A stretch of 46,231 bases of DNA from Pseudomonadota bacterium (lineage in GTDB: Bacteria; Pseudomonadota; Gammaproteobacteria; Burkholderiales; SG8-39). Numbering within the stretch: position 1 is the stretch's first letter; each line of letters opens with the position of its first letter. The position numbers and the translations under genes are program-made. The notes beneath the pieces were generated by a model. The model ran no database searches and was not told the origin of the DNA. It saw only the letters and a list, made by a program, of their open reading frames with translations. The stretch spans positions 1 to 46,231 of the forward strand of contig JAJZPQ010000029.1 in the NCBI GenBank assembly GCA_021811085.1, in the 5' to 3' direction. Shown here piece by piece: positions 32,131 to 40,151 of this stretch.

Positions 32131-32388
32131 TCAGCCGGGCAGTCTCATATCGACGACGACACATAGGTCTTCGCCGAAGCGGATTGCGCCCAGCCTTGCC
32201 ATGAGGTCCCGCTCCTGTTCCGGCGAATTCAGGCGCAGCAGGCAAACGGCCTGGCGTTTGTCGGCGCCGACCATGGACATTACATCGAGGTGGGACACCG
32301 ACCCGAAGCCGGAGCAATAGGTGCGCAGCGCCGATTCCAAGCTGCGGATGTCGTCGCAACGTGACAATTCCTGCAATGCTTGATTCAT
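32131..32388 (-). CDS. Small protein, possible RRM-like fold
   Basis: The 85-residue product (MNQALQELSRCDDIRSLESA and following) has a pattern of strands and helices, including VSHLDVMSMV, AVCLLRLNSPEQERDLMARL and DLCVVVDMRL. This could form a small ferredoxin-like or RNA-recognition-type fold. ATG 32388 is preceded by a strong AGGAGG at ten bases. The gene points against its neighbours and has its own palindrome with GAGAAT at exactly 32 bp. The function is unknown and the fold is inferred from pattern only. Confidence 0.7.
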   Translation of the reverse strand: MNQALQELSRCDDIRSLESALRTYCSGFGSVSHLDVMSMVGADKRQAVCLLRLNSPEQERDLMARLGAIRFGEDLCVVVDMRLPG

Positions 32389-32544
32389 GGCGCTTTTGCC
32401 TCCTGTTCCTGCAGCGCGCTCTGCGCTGGTTCCCGCTGGCGTGCGGTCGGCGTTGCAGCGGCCGGCTGCGCGCGACGCGCGCTTCGTTGTGGGGCCGAGC
32501 CAAGCAATCTGCTGCGTTAATTCTCGTTCCGCTGCAGCCGGCCG

Positions 32545-32564
32545 TCTGTGCATTGCCGCACATA
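32545..32564 (-). promoter_or_regulatory. Crp-type palindrome upstream of the small RRM-like gene
   Basis: Read on the minus strand this is TATGTGCGGCAATGCACAGA. GAGAAT at 32520-32525 is the likely -10, centred exactly 32 bp away. The 326-bp gap between 32388 and 32715 holds this site and nothing else that I can support. No -10 fits for the plus-strand gene at 32715. Confidence 0.7.
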
Positions 32565-32714
32565 TGAATCGCCGCTGCGCGTGGCAGACCTGTTGCGCGG
32601 TAAGCGCGCCGCCGCACCGACCTACATCCGTGCTTGGGGCATCCTTAGCGCAACGGTGAGCGCGTCCGTTCATCTGCTACGGCACTTGCCGCAACGATCA
32701 CGCAGGAGAATCAA

Positions 32715-33065
32715 ATGAAGAAGTCGACCATCGCGACGGCCATCACGGCAATCGCAATTGCAGTTGTCGTACCGTTTGCGCTCGCGCAGACGGCGTCAAG
32801 CCCCGACGCGCCGCCGCCAGCCGCGGCGGCGCGCGTTTACCAAGCCGGCCCGGGCATGATGGGCGGGAGCGCTCAAGGGCAAGGTGCGTACGGGCCCGGC
32901 GCGACGAGCGGCTATGCGCAAGGCCAGGGAAGCCGCGGTCCCGGCATGATGGGCGACTATGAGGCCAGCTGGATGCACGAATATGGCGGCATATGGACGC
33001 TGATACTGCTGGTCGTCGGGCTTGTCGGCCTTGCGGCTTGGATCGTCAAGCAAAAAACCAAATGA
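32715..33065 (+). CDS. Small exported or membrane protein with Gly/Met repeats
   Basis: The 116-residue product has an N-terminal signal (about residues 1-25, FALAQTASS). A low-complexity middle holds two copies of a GPGMMG unit separated by GQGAYGPGATSGYAQGQGSR. One C-terminal transmembrane helix (about 93-111, WTLILLVVGLVGLAAWIV) ends in KQKTK. Met-rich GPGMMG units hint at metal contact, but that is speculation. GGAGAATCAA precedes the ATG. Confidence 0.75.
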   Translation: MKKSTIATAITAIAIAVVVPFALAQTASSPDAPPPAAAARVYQAGPGMMGGSAQGQGAYGPGATSGYAQGQGSRGPGMMGDYEASWMHEYGGIWTLILLVVGLVGLAAWIVKQKTK

Positions 33066-33229
33066 ATGGATAGAGATCGAATCGCTTTTGCAGCAGCACA
33101 CGATCTGCCGCAAGCAATCTTGAAGTGCCGGCTCAGTGGGCGAGGGTTAACCCGAGCTGTTCGTGTTGCGCCCTTAGCCTAATCGATTCAAGCGTTCGGC
33201 GTGGCCGCCCCCTCGGCCTTTGTTTCGCG
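33066..33229. other. Start of a 355-bp gene-free stretch
   Basis: The gap 33066-33420 holds the palindrome at 33230, a short GGGTTAACCC inverted repeat near 33146-33155 and the leader of the next gene. I see no supported open frame in it. Confidence 0.5.
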
Positions 33230-33249
33230 TACGTGCGCTGGCGTACAGA
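33230..33249 (+). promoter_or_regulatory. Crp-type palindrome upstream of the general stress gene
   Basis: TACGTGCGCTGGCGTACAGA. GAATCT at 33270-33275 (or CAGAAT at 33268-33273) is the likely -10, centred 31-33 bp away. The leader to ATG 33421 would be about 140 bases. Confidence 0.72.
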
Positions 33250-33420
33250 CCGGCTTGGACCGAAGCGCAGAATCTAGGCAGCGCTGCATATCACCCGGCA
33301 GATGTCGGGAATGCGCAAGGCGATACGCAATCGAATGGTGCAAACCTGCAGCAAGCATGGCCAGGTGGATCCGGACCATTTGTGTGTCAATCAAAACGAC
33401 AAAGAATGAAGAGGAAATCC

Positions 33421-33948
33421 ATGGCTGAGAATAGCGCTGTAGTGGCAATCTACAACACCCACACCGAGGCGGAAGCGAGCGTCAAGGAACTCCAGCGGTC
33501 CGGTTTCGACATGAAGAAGCTGTCCATCGTAGGCAAGGACTATCACACCGAAGAGCACGTCGTCGGCTACTACAATGCCGGCGACCGCATGAAGGTCTGG
33601 GGCAAGCTGGGCGCCTTTTGGGGTGGCTTCTGGGGGCTGCTGTTCGGGTCGGCTTTTTTCATGATCCCGGGCATCGGTCCCATCGTCGTGTTCGGCCCGC
33701 TGGTCGGCTGGATTGTCGGCGCACTCGAAGGCGCGGTGGTGGTCGGTGGAATCAGTGCATTGGGTGCCGGGCTGTACAGCATCGGCATCCCCAAGGACAG
33801 CATCATGCAGTACGAGGCGGCGCTCAAGTCCGACAAATTCCTTGTCATCGCTCACGGCACGCCGGGCGAGGTGGCCCGGGCCAAGGGCATTCTCGATACC
33901 AGCGGCGCAGGCCAGGTCGCGGCCCATCATGGCGTATCGGCAGCTTAG
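33421..33948 (+). CDS. General stress protein with a glycine-rich membrane hairpin (DUF1269/GsiB-17M-like)
   Basis: The 175-residue protein starts with a ferredoxin-like strand-helix unit (AVVAIYNTHTEAEASVKELQ, KKLSIVGKDYHTEEHVVGYY). A long hydrophobic Gly-rich hairpin follows (about residues 60-120, WGGFWGLLFGSAFFMIPGIG and GWIVGALEGAVVVGGISALG), then YEAALKSDKFLVIAHGTPGE. This layout matches general stress protein 17M/DUF1269-type proteins. Function is unknown. GAGGAAATCC precedes ATG 33421. The CBS gene follows after 64 bp. Confidence 0.86.
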   Translation: MAENSAVVAIYNTHTEAEASVKELQRSGFDMKKLSIVGKDYHTEEHVVGYYNAGDRMKVWGKLGAFWGGFWGLLFGSAFFMIPGIGPIVVFGPLVGWIVGALEGAVVVGGISALGAGLYSIGIPKDSIMQYEAALKSDKFLVIAHGTPGEVARAKGILDTSGAGQVAAHHGVSAA

Positions 33949-34012
33949 GGCCTATAACAAGGCGCTGCCTGCTGCAGCGCCTGCCGCCGCCCAATTTTGC
34001 CATGGAGATCCA

Positions 34013-34456
34013 ATGATCATGCTTCAGCGGACCAATATTACGAGTGGTGACATCGTCAATCACAAACTGACGCATGTCGATCGCGAAGTGAGCGTGCTCG
34101 ATGCAAGCAAGCTGATGCGCAAATCGGGCTCGACCGAGCTCCTCGTCACGGCTGAAGCCGACGGCGTGCTGCGGCCGGTCGCTATCCTGACGGCGAAAGA
34201 CATCGTTACCCGGGTCATTGCGACCGAACTCGATCCGGCCGTGCTGACCACGGGGGATATCGCATGGCCGGGAGCGGCCGCCGCAGATGCCGCGGCCGGC
34301 GCCGTGGAGAAGTGGCGGCGCTTCCAGGACAGTCAATGCGAGGCGCTGGCCGTTATGGATGGCGAGGGCCGCCTCGTCGGCACGGTGAGGCGCGATGAAT
34401 TGGCCTATGCGGGGCCGAACGCTGGCTATCGGGTGCTCGGGGAAAGCAAGCCTTAA
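34013..34456 (+). CDS. CBS-domain pair protein
   Basis: The 147-residue protein is essentially a tandem CBS module (VDREVSVLDASKLMRKSGST, GVLRPVAILTAKDIVTRVIA, SQCEALAVMDGEGRLVGTVR). CBS pairs bind adenine nucleotides and can act as energy sensors. The typical spacing between the two repeats is kept. ATG 34013 has GGAG five bases upstream. It sits between the general stress gene and a small unknown gene on the same strand, so it is probably co-regulated by the 33230 palindrome. Confidence 0.88.
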   Translation: MIMLQRTNITSGDIVNHKLTHVDREVSVLDASKLMRKSGSTELLVTAEADGVLRPVAILTAKDIVTRVIATELDPAVLTTGDIAWPGAAAADAAAGAVEKWRRFQDSQCEALAVMDGEGRLVGTVRRDELAYAGPNAGYRVLGESKP

Positions 34457-34487
34457 ATATGCAGCCACGGCTGCGGAGGAGGCAAAT

Positions 34488-34823
34488 ATGCCATTGATCA
34501 CCGGTTGCAAGATCTTCGTCGACGAAAAATCCATGGCGGCGGCTTATTCGCTGGATCAAGCTCACCGCCTTGCGCTTCCGTATCTCGACAAGCAGCAGTC
34601 CATCAAGATCGAGATTCAAATTGAGTCGCGGCCAAACCAGGTGTGGGCTTACGACTACGCTATCAAGTCGTGGGTCTTGCAAAGACAGCCCGTCGGAAAC
34701 GATAGGGAGCACCGAGGTGGCTCACTTTGCCGCGCGTTATCGCGGCGGCGCCAATGGCGACCAGGAGTTTTCAGTTCTGCCCTGAATCGGATAGCCGATT
34801 CGAATACCCCCAATCGCAGCTGA
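34488..34823 (+). CDS. Small conserved-looking protein of unknown function
   Basis: The 111-residue frame begins MPLITGCKIFVDEKSMAAAY and continues with alternating strand and helix up to YDYAIKSWVLQRQP (about residue 70). The last 40 residues are Arg/Ser-rich and look like out-of-frame sequence, so the original stop may have been lost or the tail may be junk. AGGAGG seven bases before ATG 34488 is an excellent ribosome site. The gene lies 31 bp after the CBS gene and should be co-transcribed. I do not recognise the family. Confidence 0.6.
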   Translation: MPLITGCKIFVDEKSMAAAYSLDQAHRLALPYLDKQQSIKIEIQIESRPNQVWAYDYAIKSWVLQRQPVGNDREHRGGSLCRALSRRRQWRPGVFSSALNRIADSNTPNRS

Positions 34824-34888
34824 GCTGCGTCGCGTATCTCAGCATGGAATTCCTGCTGAGCGAAGCCCTGCCCATCTTCGTCAGGTGA
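34754..34888 (+). pseudogene. Short remnant resembling alpha-glucan phosphorylase
   Basis: In another frame, overlapping the tail of the previous gene, the sequence encodes VAYLSMEFLLSEALPIF before a stop at 34886. This strongly recalls the segment VAYFSMEFGLHESLPIYSGG near the N-terminus of alpha-glucan phosphorylases. No catalytic part follows; the next feature is a hairpin and then the oppositely oriented decarboxylase gene. I infer that a glucan phosphorylase gene once stood here and was deleted down to this stub. The match is short, so chance cannot be excluded. Confidence 0.35.
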
Positions 34889-34899
34889 TCGATAAGGAC

Positions 34900-34918
34900 G
34901 GAGCGCGACACGCGCTCC
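34900..34918. terminator. Hairpin between the stub and the decarboxylase gene
   Basis: GGAGCGCG (34900-34907) pairs perfectly with CGCGCTCC (34911-34918) around ACA. There is no T run. It lies between convergent transcripts and may limit read-through. Confidence 0.5.
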
Positions 34919-35004
34919 ACCCGTATGCCGATCCGGGGCAATTGCCGATTACCCGTTTGCGCAAACCGAACGGAGAGTGGTTGCGTTCGGAGGTCGGCTG
35001 GCAA

Positions 35005-36039
35005 TCAATCGCCATTTACTGCGTGACCGATTGCCCTTCCCTGGTTGTAATGCGTTCCGACCTTCGCATCGAATTTGACCCTGCCTGCCTCGAACAGCGT
35101 CACGATATCAGAACCGCCAAACGAGAAGAATCCAAATTCCTCTCCTTTGGCGAGAGTCGTTCCCACCTCTGCAGTCAGGGTTACCGAGGAGACTTGTGCC
35201 ATGCCGATCGGTAAGACGGCCACCAATCCCAGCGCGGAGTCGATGACGATGAGTCCCCGGTCTTGCGTGAATTGGTAGCCGGTCCCGTCGATGCTGCCGA
35301 GCGACCCGTCCGCTCTCTTGATCACGTCCAGGGTCACATTGCCAGGAATCTTGCGCGCCTCTTTCACCACCCCGGCCACTGGTCCGTGATACCGGTGGTA
35401 GTCGTTGACGTTGAGGAAACTGTGCGTGAACACGCCGCCGCGAAACTGGTCCTGGTAGGGGCTGCCGTCGAGGAGCTCGATTACGGACCATGTCAAACCT
35501 TTGACCGTAATCTTTGAATCGCTGTTGATCGACCAATGCCCTTGAAAAACACTGTCAGCCGGGGAAACGATTACGCCGTCGTTGCGCAGACCATCCACGG
35601 GTCTTTTCCCGGGCCGGACCTGCCGGGCGAAGAACTGGTTGAACGTCAACCATCCGCTCGGCGCCACGCAATAATCCTCGATGTGATAGCTGGGGTTGGA
35701 AAAGAAGCTCTTTATTCCCTTGGCGGATTCAGTCGTATCGAGAAAGGAGCCCCAGTTTTCGGCGAACTTGCGGCTCCATCGCTGAAACGATGCGTCCGCT
35801 TGCAGGACGCTATCTGGCGACAGGTTGATGAGATAATAAAACTTGAGGAGTACCGCGTGCAGGTTCCTGTCCGTTGGTATCAGGGTGACCATCTTATTCA
35901 AGAAGTCGTAGTATTGCGCGAAAGTCACCACATCGGAGCGGTCCGCCTTGCGGATCGATTCTTCGAGAGCGTCCGCCAAGTCCTGCCTCGATTCGAGAAG
36001 CGCAATCAACTCCTTGACTATGGGCTGATGTTTTTTCAC
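35005..36039 (-). CDS. Phosphatidylserine decarboxylase-like enzyme with PSDC N-terminal domain
   Basis: The enzyme is a pyruvoyl-dependent decarboxylase. The N-terminal half (about residues 5-165 from the GTG at 36039) matches the PSDC domain, with YDFLNKMVTLIPTDRNLHAV and WLTFNQFFARQVRPGKRPVDG. The C-terminal half is the catalytic domain, with FLNVNDYHRYHGPV and the self-cleavage motif FFSFGGSDIVTLF. Cleavage is expected before the Ser of GGS, which would become the pyruvoyl group. This two-domain form also includes PsiD-type enzymes that decarboxylate tryptophan, so the substrate may be phosphatidylserine or an aromatic amino acid. The start is uncertain: GTG 36039 has AGGAG 12 bases upstream, while an upstream start at 36180 gives a 47-residue extension unlike the family. 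Confidence 0.85.
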   Translation of the reverse strand: MKKHQPIVKELIALLESRQDLADALEESIRKADRSDVVTFAQYYDFLNKMVTLIPTDRNLHAVLLKFYYLINLSPDSVLQADASFQRWSRKFAENWGSFLDTTESAKGIKSFFSNPSYHIEDYCVAPSGWLTFNQFFARQVRPGKRPVDGLRNDGVIVSPADSVFQGHWSINSDSKITVKGLTWSVIELLDGSPYQDQFRGGVFTHSFLNVNDYHRYHGPVAGVVKEARKIPGNVTLDVIKRADGSLGSIDGTGYQFTQDRGLIVIDSALGLVAVLPIGMAQVSSVTLTAEVGTTLAKGEEFGFFSFGGSDIVTLFEAGRVKFDAKVGTHYNQGRAIGHAVNGD

Positions 36040-36231
36040 GGTGTTCGATCGCTCCTGTGTCGTAAGCGCCAGACCCTGCCAAACAAGCGGTCCGGCCACC
36101 GATATCGCGCTGATCCCGCCGCCGGGATCCAAGTCGAACCATAGTCTCCGTTCCACAGCCCGCGCTGTGCGGCAGCGCACACAACGAGCAGGTATTGCAG
36201 AGTGTCGGACCTTGGAGCGATGTCAGGACCC

Positions 36232-36251
36232 TATGTACGCCAGGCAACAGA
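36232..36251 (+). promoter_or_regulatory. Crp-type palindrome upstream of adhE
   Basis: TATGTACGCCAGGCAACAGA. TACCAT at 36271-36276 is the likely -10, centred 32 bp away. No -10 fits on the minus strand, so the divergent decarboxylase gene is probably not its target. The gap 36040-36404 holds this site and nothing else I can support. Confidence 0.7.
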
Positions 36252-36404
36252 ACACCATCTGACAAATCTCTACCATTGCGGTGCCGCGTTTCCATCGACT
36301 CGCAGGCACAAGGTCCTTTCAATTGTGAAAGAGAAGCACACGCGGGCACCAACGACAAGCCCGGGTGTTGCCGCGGGGTCCATTCACATCACCGGAGAAG
36401 CCGG

Positions 36405-39014
36405 ATGGCAGTTGCCAATTTAAATGAATTGAATGCATTGATGGCGCGAGTAAAGAAAGCGCAGGCAGCCTATGCCGAGTTTTCGCAGGCGCAGGTGGAC
36501 GCGGTCTTTCGCAGCGCCGCGCTGGCCGCAGCCGATGCGCGGATTCCGTTGGCCAGGCTCGCTGTGGAAGAAACGGAAATGGGCGTGTTCGAAGACAAGG
36601 TCATCAAAAACCATTTCGCGTCCGAATATATCTACCACAAGTACAAGGACGAAAAGACCTGCGGCATCCTGTCGCACGATGACGATTTCGGAACCATTAC
36701 TATCGCCGAGCCAATCGGCATCATTTGTGGAATCATCCCATGCACCAATCCGACATCCACGGCGATCTTTAAGGCGCTGATCTGCCTCAAGACGCGCAAC
36801 GGCATAGTTTTTGCGCCGCATCCGCGGGCGCGAAAATCCACCTGTGACGCCGCGCGCCTGATCCTCGAAGCCGCGGTCGCGGCAGGCGCCCCGAGGGACA
36901 TCATCGGCTGGATCGACGAGCCGAGCATCGAGTTGTCGGAACAGCTCATGCACCATCCCGACATCAACCTGATTCTGGCTACCGGGGGGCCGAGCATGGT
37001 GCATGCGGCCTATTCATCGGGTAAACCGGCGATTGGAGTCGGTGCCGGAAATACGCCCGTGGTGATCGATGAAACCGCGGATATCAAACGCGCCGTCGCC
37101 TCCATCCTGATGTCCAAGACGTTCGACAATGGCGTTGTCTGCAGTTCGGAGCAGGCGGTAATTGCCGTCGACAGTGTGTATGCGAGCGTACGCGAGCGCT
37201 TCTCTCTTCACGGCGGCTACATCCTTGCGCCGGGCGAATTGACGGCCGTGCGAAAAGTCATCTTCAAGGATGGGCACCTGAATGCCGACATCGTCGGGCA
37301 GTCTGCGTGCAGGATCGCCAAGATGGCGGGGATCGAAGTGCCGCGGAACACCCAGGTGCTCATTGGCGAAGTCTCCGAGGTGTCAGAGGTCGAGGTGTTT
37401 GCCCACGAAAAGCTTTCTCCGACGCTGGCAATGTACGGTGCCGCTGACTTTTCAGCCGCCTGCGCCAAGGCCGGCGCGCTCGTCGCGTTGGGCGGCATGG
37501 GCCATACCTCCGTGCTTTACACGGATCAGGATTTGCAGACCGAGCGCATCCGCCACTTCGGCAACAAGATGAAGACCGCACGCATTCTGATCAACACGCC
37601 GTCATCCCAGGGCGGAATCGGCGACCTATACAACTTCAGCTTGCCGCCCTCGATGACACTGGGATGTGGCTCCTGGGGCGGCAATTCGATATCGGAGAAC
37701 GTCGGCCCCAAGCATCTGATCAACAGGAAGATCGTCGCCAAACGGGCCGAAAACATGCTGTGGCACAAACTGCCGAAATCCATCTATTTCCGGCGCGGCT
37801 GCCTTGCGCCGGCTCTCGAAGACCTGGTCGGGCGCAGTCGCTGCCTGATCATCACCGACCGATTCCTTCTGCAGCACGGCCATGTTGACGATTGCGTGCA
37901 CCTGCTCAAGAAAAAGGGCATGCAAGTCGAATGTTTTGCCGAGGTGTCCGCGGACCCTAGCTTGGCCGTGGTGCGCAAGGCGCTCGCAGTCGCAAATGCA
38001 TTCCAGCCCGACGTGATTCTGGCGCTGGGTGGCGGCTCTCCAATGGACGCCGCCAAAATCATGTGGGTGATGTACGAGCATCCGGATGTTCATTTTGCCG
38101 ATTTGGCGCTGCGTTTCATGGATATCAGAAAACGCATCTATCGGTTTCCGAAGATGGGTATCAAGGCGTTATTGGTGGCCGTGCCGACGACCTCCGGTAC
38201 CGGCTCCGAGGTAACACCGTTCGCCGTGGTGACCGATGAAGTCACCGGTGTGAAATATCCGATTGCAGACTACCAACTGACCCCGAGCATGGCCATCGTC
38301 GATGCCGATCTGGTCATGAACCTGCCCAAGTCGCTCACGGCATATGGCGGTATCGATGCTGTGACGCATGCCATTGAGGCCTATGTGTCGGTGATGGCAA
38401 ACGAATATACCGATGGTCAGGCACTGCAGGCTCTCAAGATGCTGAAACAATACCTGCCGTCGGCGTTCCTGCATGGTGCAAATGAACCCGCGGCGCGCGA
38501 GCAGGTGCACAATGCCGCCACCATCGCCGGCATTGCATTTGCCAACGCTTTCCTGGGTGTTTGCCACTCGCTGGCCCATAGCCTGGGAGCCGAATTTCAC
38601 CTTGCGCATGGTCTGGCCATCGCACTACTGCTGTCCAACGTCATCCGCTACAACGCTGCCGATATCCCTTCCAAGCAGACCGCCTTCAGTCAATATGACC
38701 GTCCGCAGGGAGTGCGGCGCTATGCGCAGATTGCACGCCATATTGGACTGCAGGCCGAGCACGACCACCAGTGTGTCGCGAATCTGATCGGATGGGTGGA
38801 TGAACTCAAAACGACGCTGGAAATCCCCGCATCCATCCAGGCCGCCGGCATCAAGGAGGCGGATTTTCTGGCCAAAGTCGATCGCATCGCCGAAGCCGCA
38901 TTCGACGATCAATGCAGCGGTGCCAATCCGCGTTCGCCTCTTGTCGTGGAACTTAGGCAGCTGTTGCTCGACAGCTATTACGGCCGTTCGTTTCAGGAAG
39001 TCTATGCAACGTGA
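36405..39014 (+). CDS. adhE: Bifunctional acetaldehyde-CoA/alcohol dehydrogenase
   Basis: The 869-residue enzyme has an N-terminal CoA-acylating aldehyde dehydrogenase (about residues 1-440) with catalytic Cys246 in NGVVCSSEQ, at the same position as in E. coli AdhE. The C-terminal iron-type alcohol dehydrogenase (about 450-865) has ALGGGSPMDAAKIMW, PTTSGTGSEVTPF and the metal-ligand segment CHSLAHSLGAEFHLAHG. It turns acetyl-CoA into ethanol and re-oxidises two NADH, the classic anaerobic fermentation step; AdhE proteins usually form long filaments (spirosomes). GGAG precedes ATG 36405. The gene has its own palindrome, consistent with induction when respiration fails. Confidence 0.95.
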   Translation: MAVANLNELNALMARVKKAQAAYAEFSQAQVDAVFRSAALAAADARIPLARLAVEETEMGVFEDKVIKNHFASEYIYHKYKDEKTCGILSHDDDFGTITIAEPIGIICGIIPCTNPTSTAIFKALICLKTRNGIVFAPHPRARKSTCDAARLILEAAVAAGAPRDIIGWIDEPSIELSEQLMHHPDINLILATGGPSMVHAAYSSGKPAIGVGAGNTPVVIDETADIKRAVASILMSKTFDNGVVCSSEQAVIAVDSVYASVRERFSLHGGYILAPGELTAVRKVIFKDGHLNADIVGQSACRIAKMAGIEVPRNTQVLIGEVSEVSEVEVFAHEKLSPTLAMYGAADFSAACAKAGALVALGGMGHTSVLYTDQDLQTERIRHFGNKMKTARILINTPSSQGGIGDLYNFSLPPSMTLGCGSWGGNSISENVGPKHLINRKIVAKRAENMLWHKLPKSIYFRRGCLAPALEDLVGRSRCLIITDRFLLQHGHVDDCVHLLKKKGMQVECFAEVSADPSLAVVRKALAVANAFQPDVILALGGGSPMDAAKIMWVMYEHPDVHFADLALRFMDIRKRIYRFPKMGIKALLVAVPTTSGTGSEVTPFAVVTDEVTGVKYPIADYQLTPSMAIVDADLVMNLPKSLTAYGGIDAVTHAIEAYVSVMANEYTDGQALQALKMLKQYLPSAFLHGANEPAAREQVHNAATIAGIAFANAFLGVCHSLAHSLGAEFHLAHGLAIALLLSNVIRYNAADIPSKQTAFSQYDRPQGVRRYAQIARHIGLQAEHDHQCVANLIGWVDELKTTLEIPASIQAAGIKEADFLAKVDRIAEAAFDDQCSGANPRSPLVVELRQLLLDSYYGRSFQEVYAT

Positions 39015-39072
39015 AGGAAGTCTGGTGCCAATGCCGGCCAGCTAGGAGAGCTGATCAGGAATTACGCGCTCC

Positions 39073-39092
39073 TTGGTGCGCTAGCGAACAGA
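39073..39092 (+). promoter_or_regulatory. Crp-type palindrome upstream of the SPFH-ackA-xfp unit
   Basis: TTGGTGCGCTAGCGAACAGA. TAGCTT at 39112-39117 is the likely -10, centred 32 bp away. The leader to ATG 39151 is about 27 bases. Since no other promoter is evident before 41364, this site may control the acetate kinase and phosphoketolase genes too. Confidence 0.68.
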
Positions 39093-39150
39093 AATCGCCC
39101 GCAATGGCGCGTAGCTTGAAATGCGGCAGCCAATCACAAGGACGACGAAC

Positions 39151-40038
39151 ATGAATCCAATCACCGCGTTTCTGGTCTTCGTGCTGGTACTCGCGGGCCT
39201 GGCCGCAGGCCAATGGGCGAATCTCTACCTTGCGCTGCCGTTCTTCGTCGCCGCAGCCATCATCGCGGCCTCGCTGAAGATGGCCAACGCCTGGGAGAAG
39301 TTCGTCATTCTGAGGATGGGAAAACTGCAAAGCGTGAAGGGGCCGGGCATGTTCGCCATCATCCCGATTATCGACAATGTGGTCGCGGTGATCGACGGAC
39401 GCATTCAGACCACAGGCTTCAACGCCGAACAGGCCCTCACCAAGGACACGGTTCCGGTCAACGTCGATGCGATCATTTTCTGGCATGTGCACGATGCCGA
39501 AAAAGCGGCGTTGGCCATCACCAATTACCGCGAGGCGATCGACCGGGTTGCGCAAACCTCGCTGCGCGAGATGATCGGATCTTCGATGTTGGCCGCCCTG
39601 CTGTCCGATCGCAAGGATGCTGACGAGCAATTGAAAAACGAGATCGGCGCAAAAACCGCCCCGTGGGGCATATCGGTAGGCTCGGTGGAGATTCGCGACG
39701 TCGCCCTCCCCGAGGCCTTGCAGGATGCCATGTCGCGTCAGGCCCAAGCCGAGCGCGAGAAGCAGGCGCGCGTGATCCTCGGGTCGGCCGAAGCCGCGAT
39801 TGCGGGAAAATTTGTCGAGGCCGCCGATATTTATGCCGGGCATCCCGCGGCGCTGCAACTTCGTGCCATGAATATCATTTACGAGACCACGAAGGAACGC
39901 GGAGCCACCATCCTGATTCCGAGTGCGATGGTCGATAGCCTGAACCCTTCAACGACTTTGGCCCTTGCGTTCGCGAGCAAGGCAGTGCCCGATCCGGCGG
40001 TGCCCCTGCCGCCCGCGGCCGTGGCCGGCCCAGCTTGA
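39151..40038 (+). CDS. SPFH/Band 7 (slipin-like) membrane protein
   Basis: The 295-residue protein has two N-terminal hydrophobic segments (about residues 3-20 and 25-45). An SPFH domain follows (about 50-220), with ANAWEKFVILRMGKLQSVKG, GMFAIIPIIDNVVAVIDGRI, KDTVPVNVDAIIFWHV and SLREMIGSSMLAALLSDRKD. A helical tail has AEREKQARVILGSAEAAIAG. This matches bacterial slipins, which scaffold membrane microdomains or partner with NfeD proteases; no nfeD is adjacent. AAGGACGACGAAC precedes ATG 39151. Acetate kinase follows after 113 bp. Confidence 0.92.
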   Translation: MNPITAFLVFVLVLAGLAAGQWANLYLALPFFVAAAIIAASLKMANAWEKFVILRMGKLQSVKGPGMFAIIPIIDNVVAVIDGRIQTTGFNAEQALTKDTVPVNVDAIIFWHVHDAEKAALAITNYREAIDRVAQTSLREMIGSSMLAALLSDRKDADEQLKNEIGAKTAPWGISVGSVEIRDVALPEALQDAMSRQAQAEREKQARVILGSAEAAIAGKFVEAADIYAGHPAALQLRAMNIIYETTKERGATILIPSAMVDSLNPSTTLALAFASKAVPDPAVPLPPAAVAGPA

Positions 40039-40151
40039 TGGAAACATAGCGGCAACCCGATGGACGGACGCGGGCTGGACATCGCCGCGGCCAGCAGCGC
40101 GGGTCGCGAAACCGGCTGCGTTCGGATTGCGCAATGGAAACGGCGTGTTCG

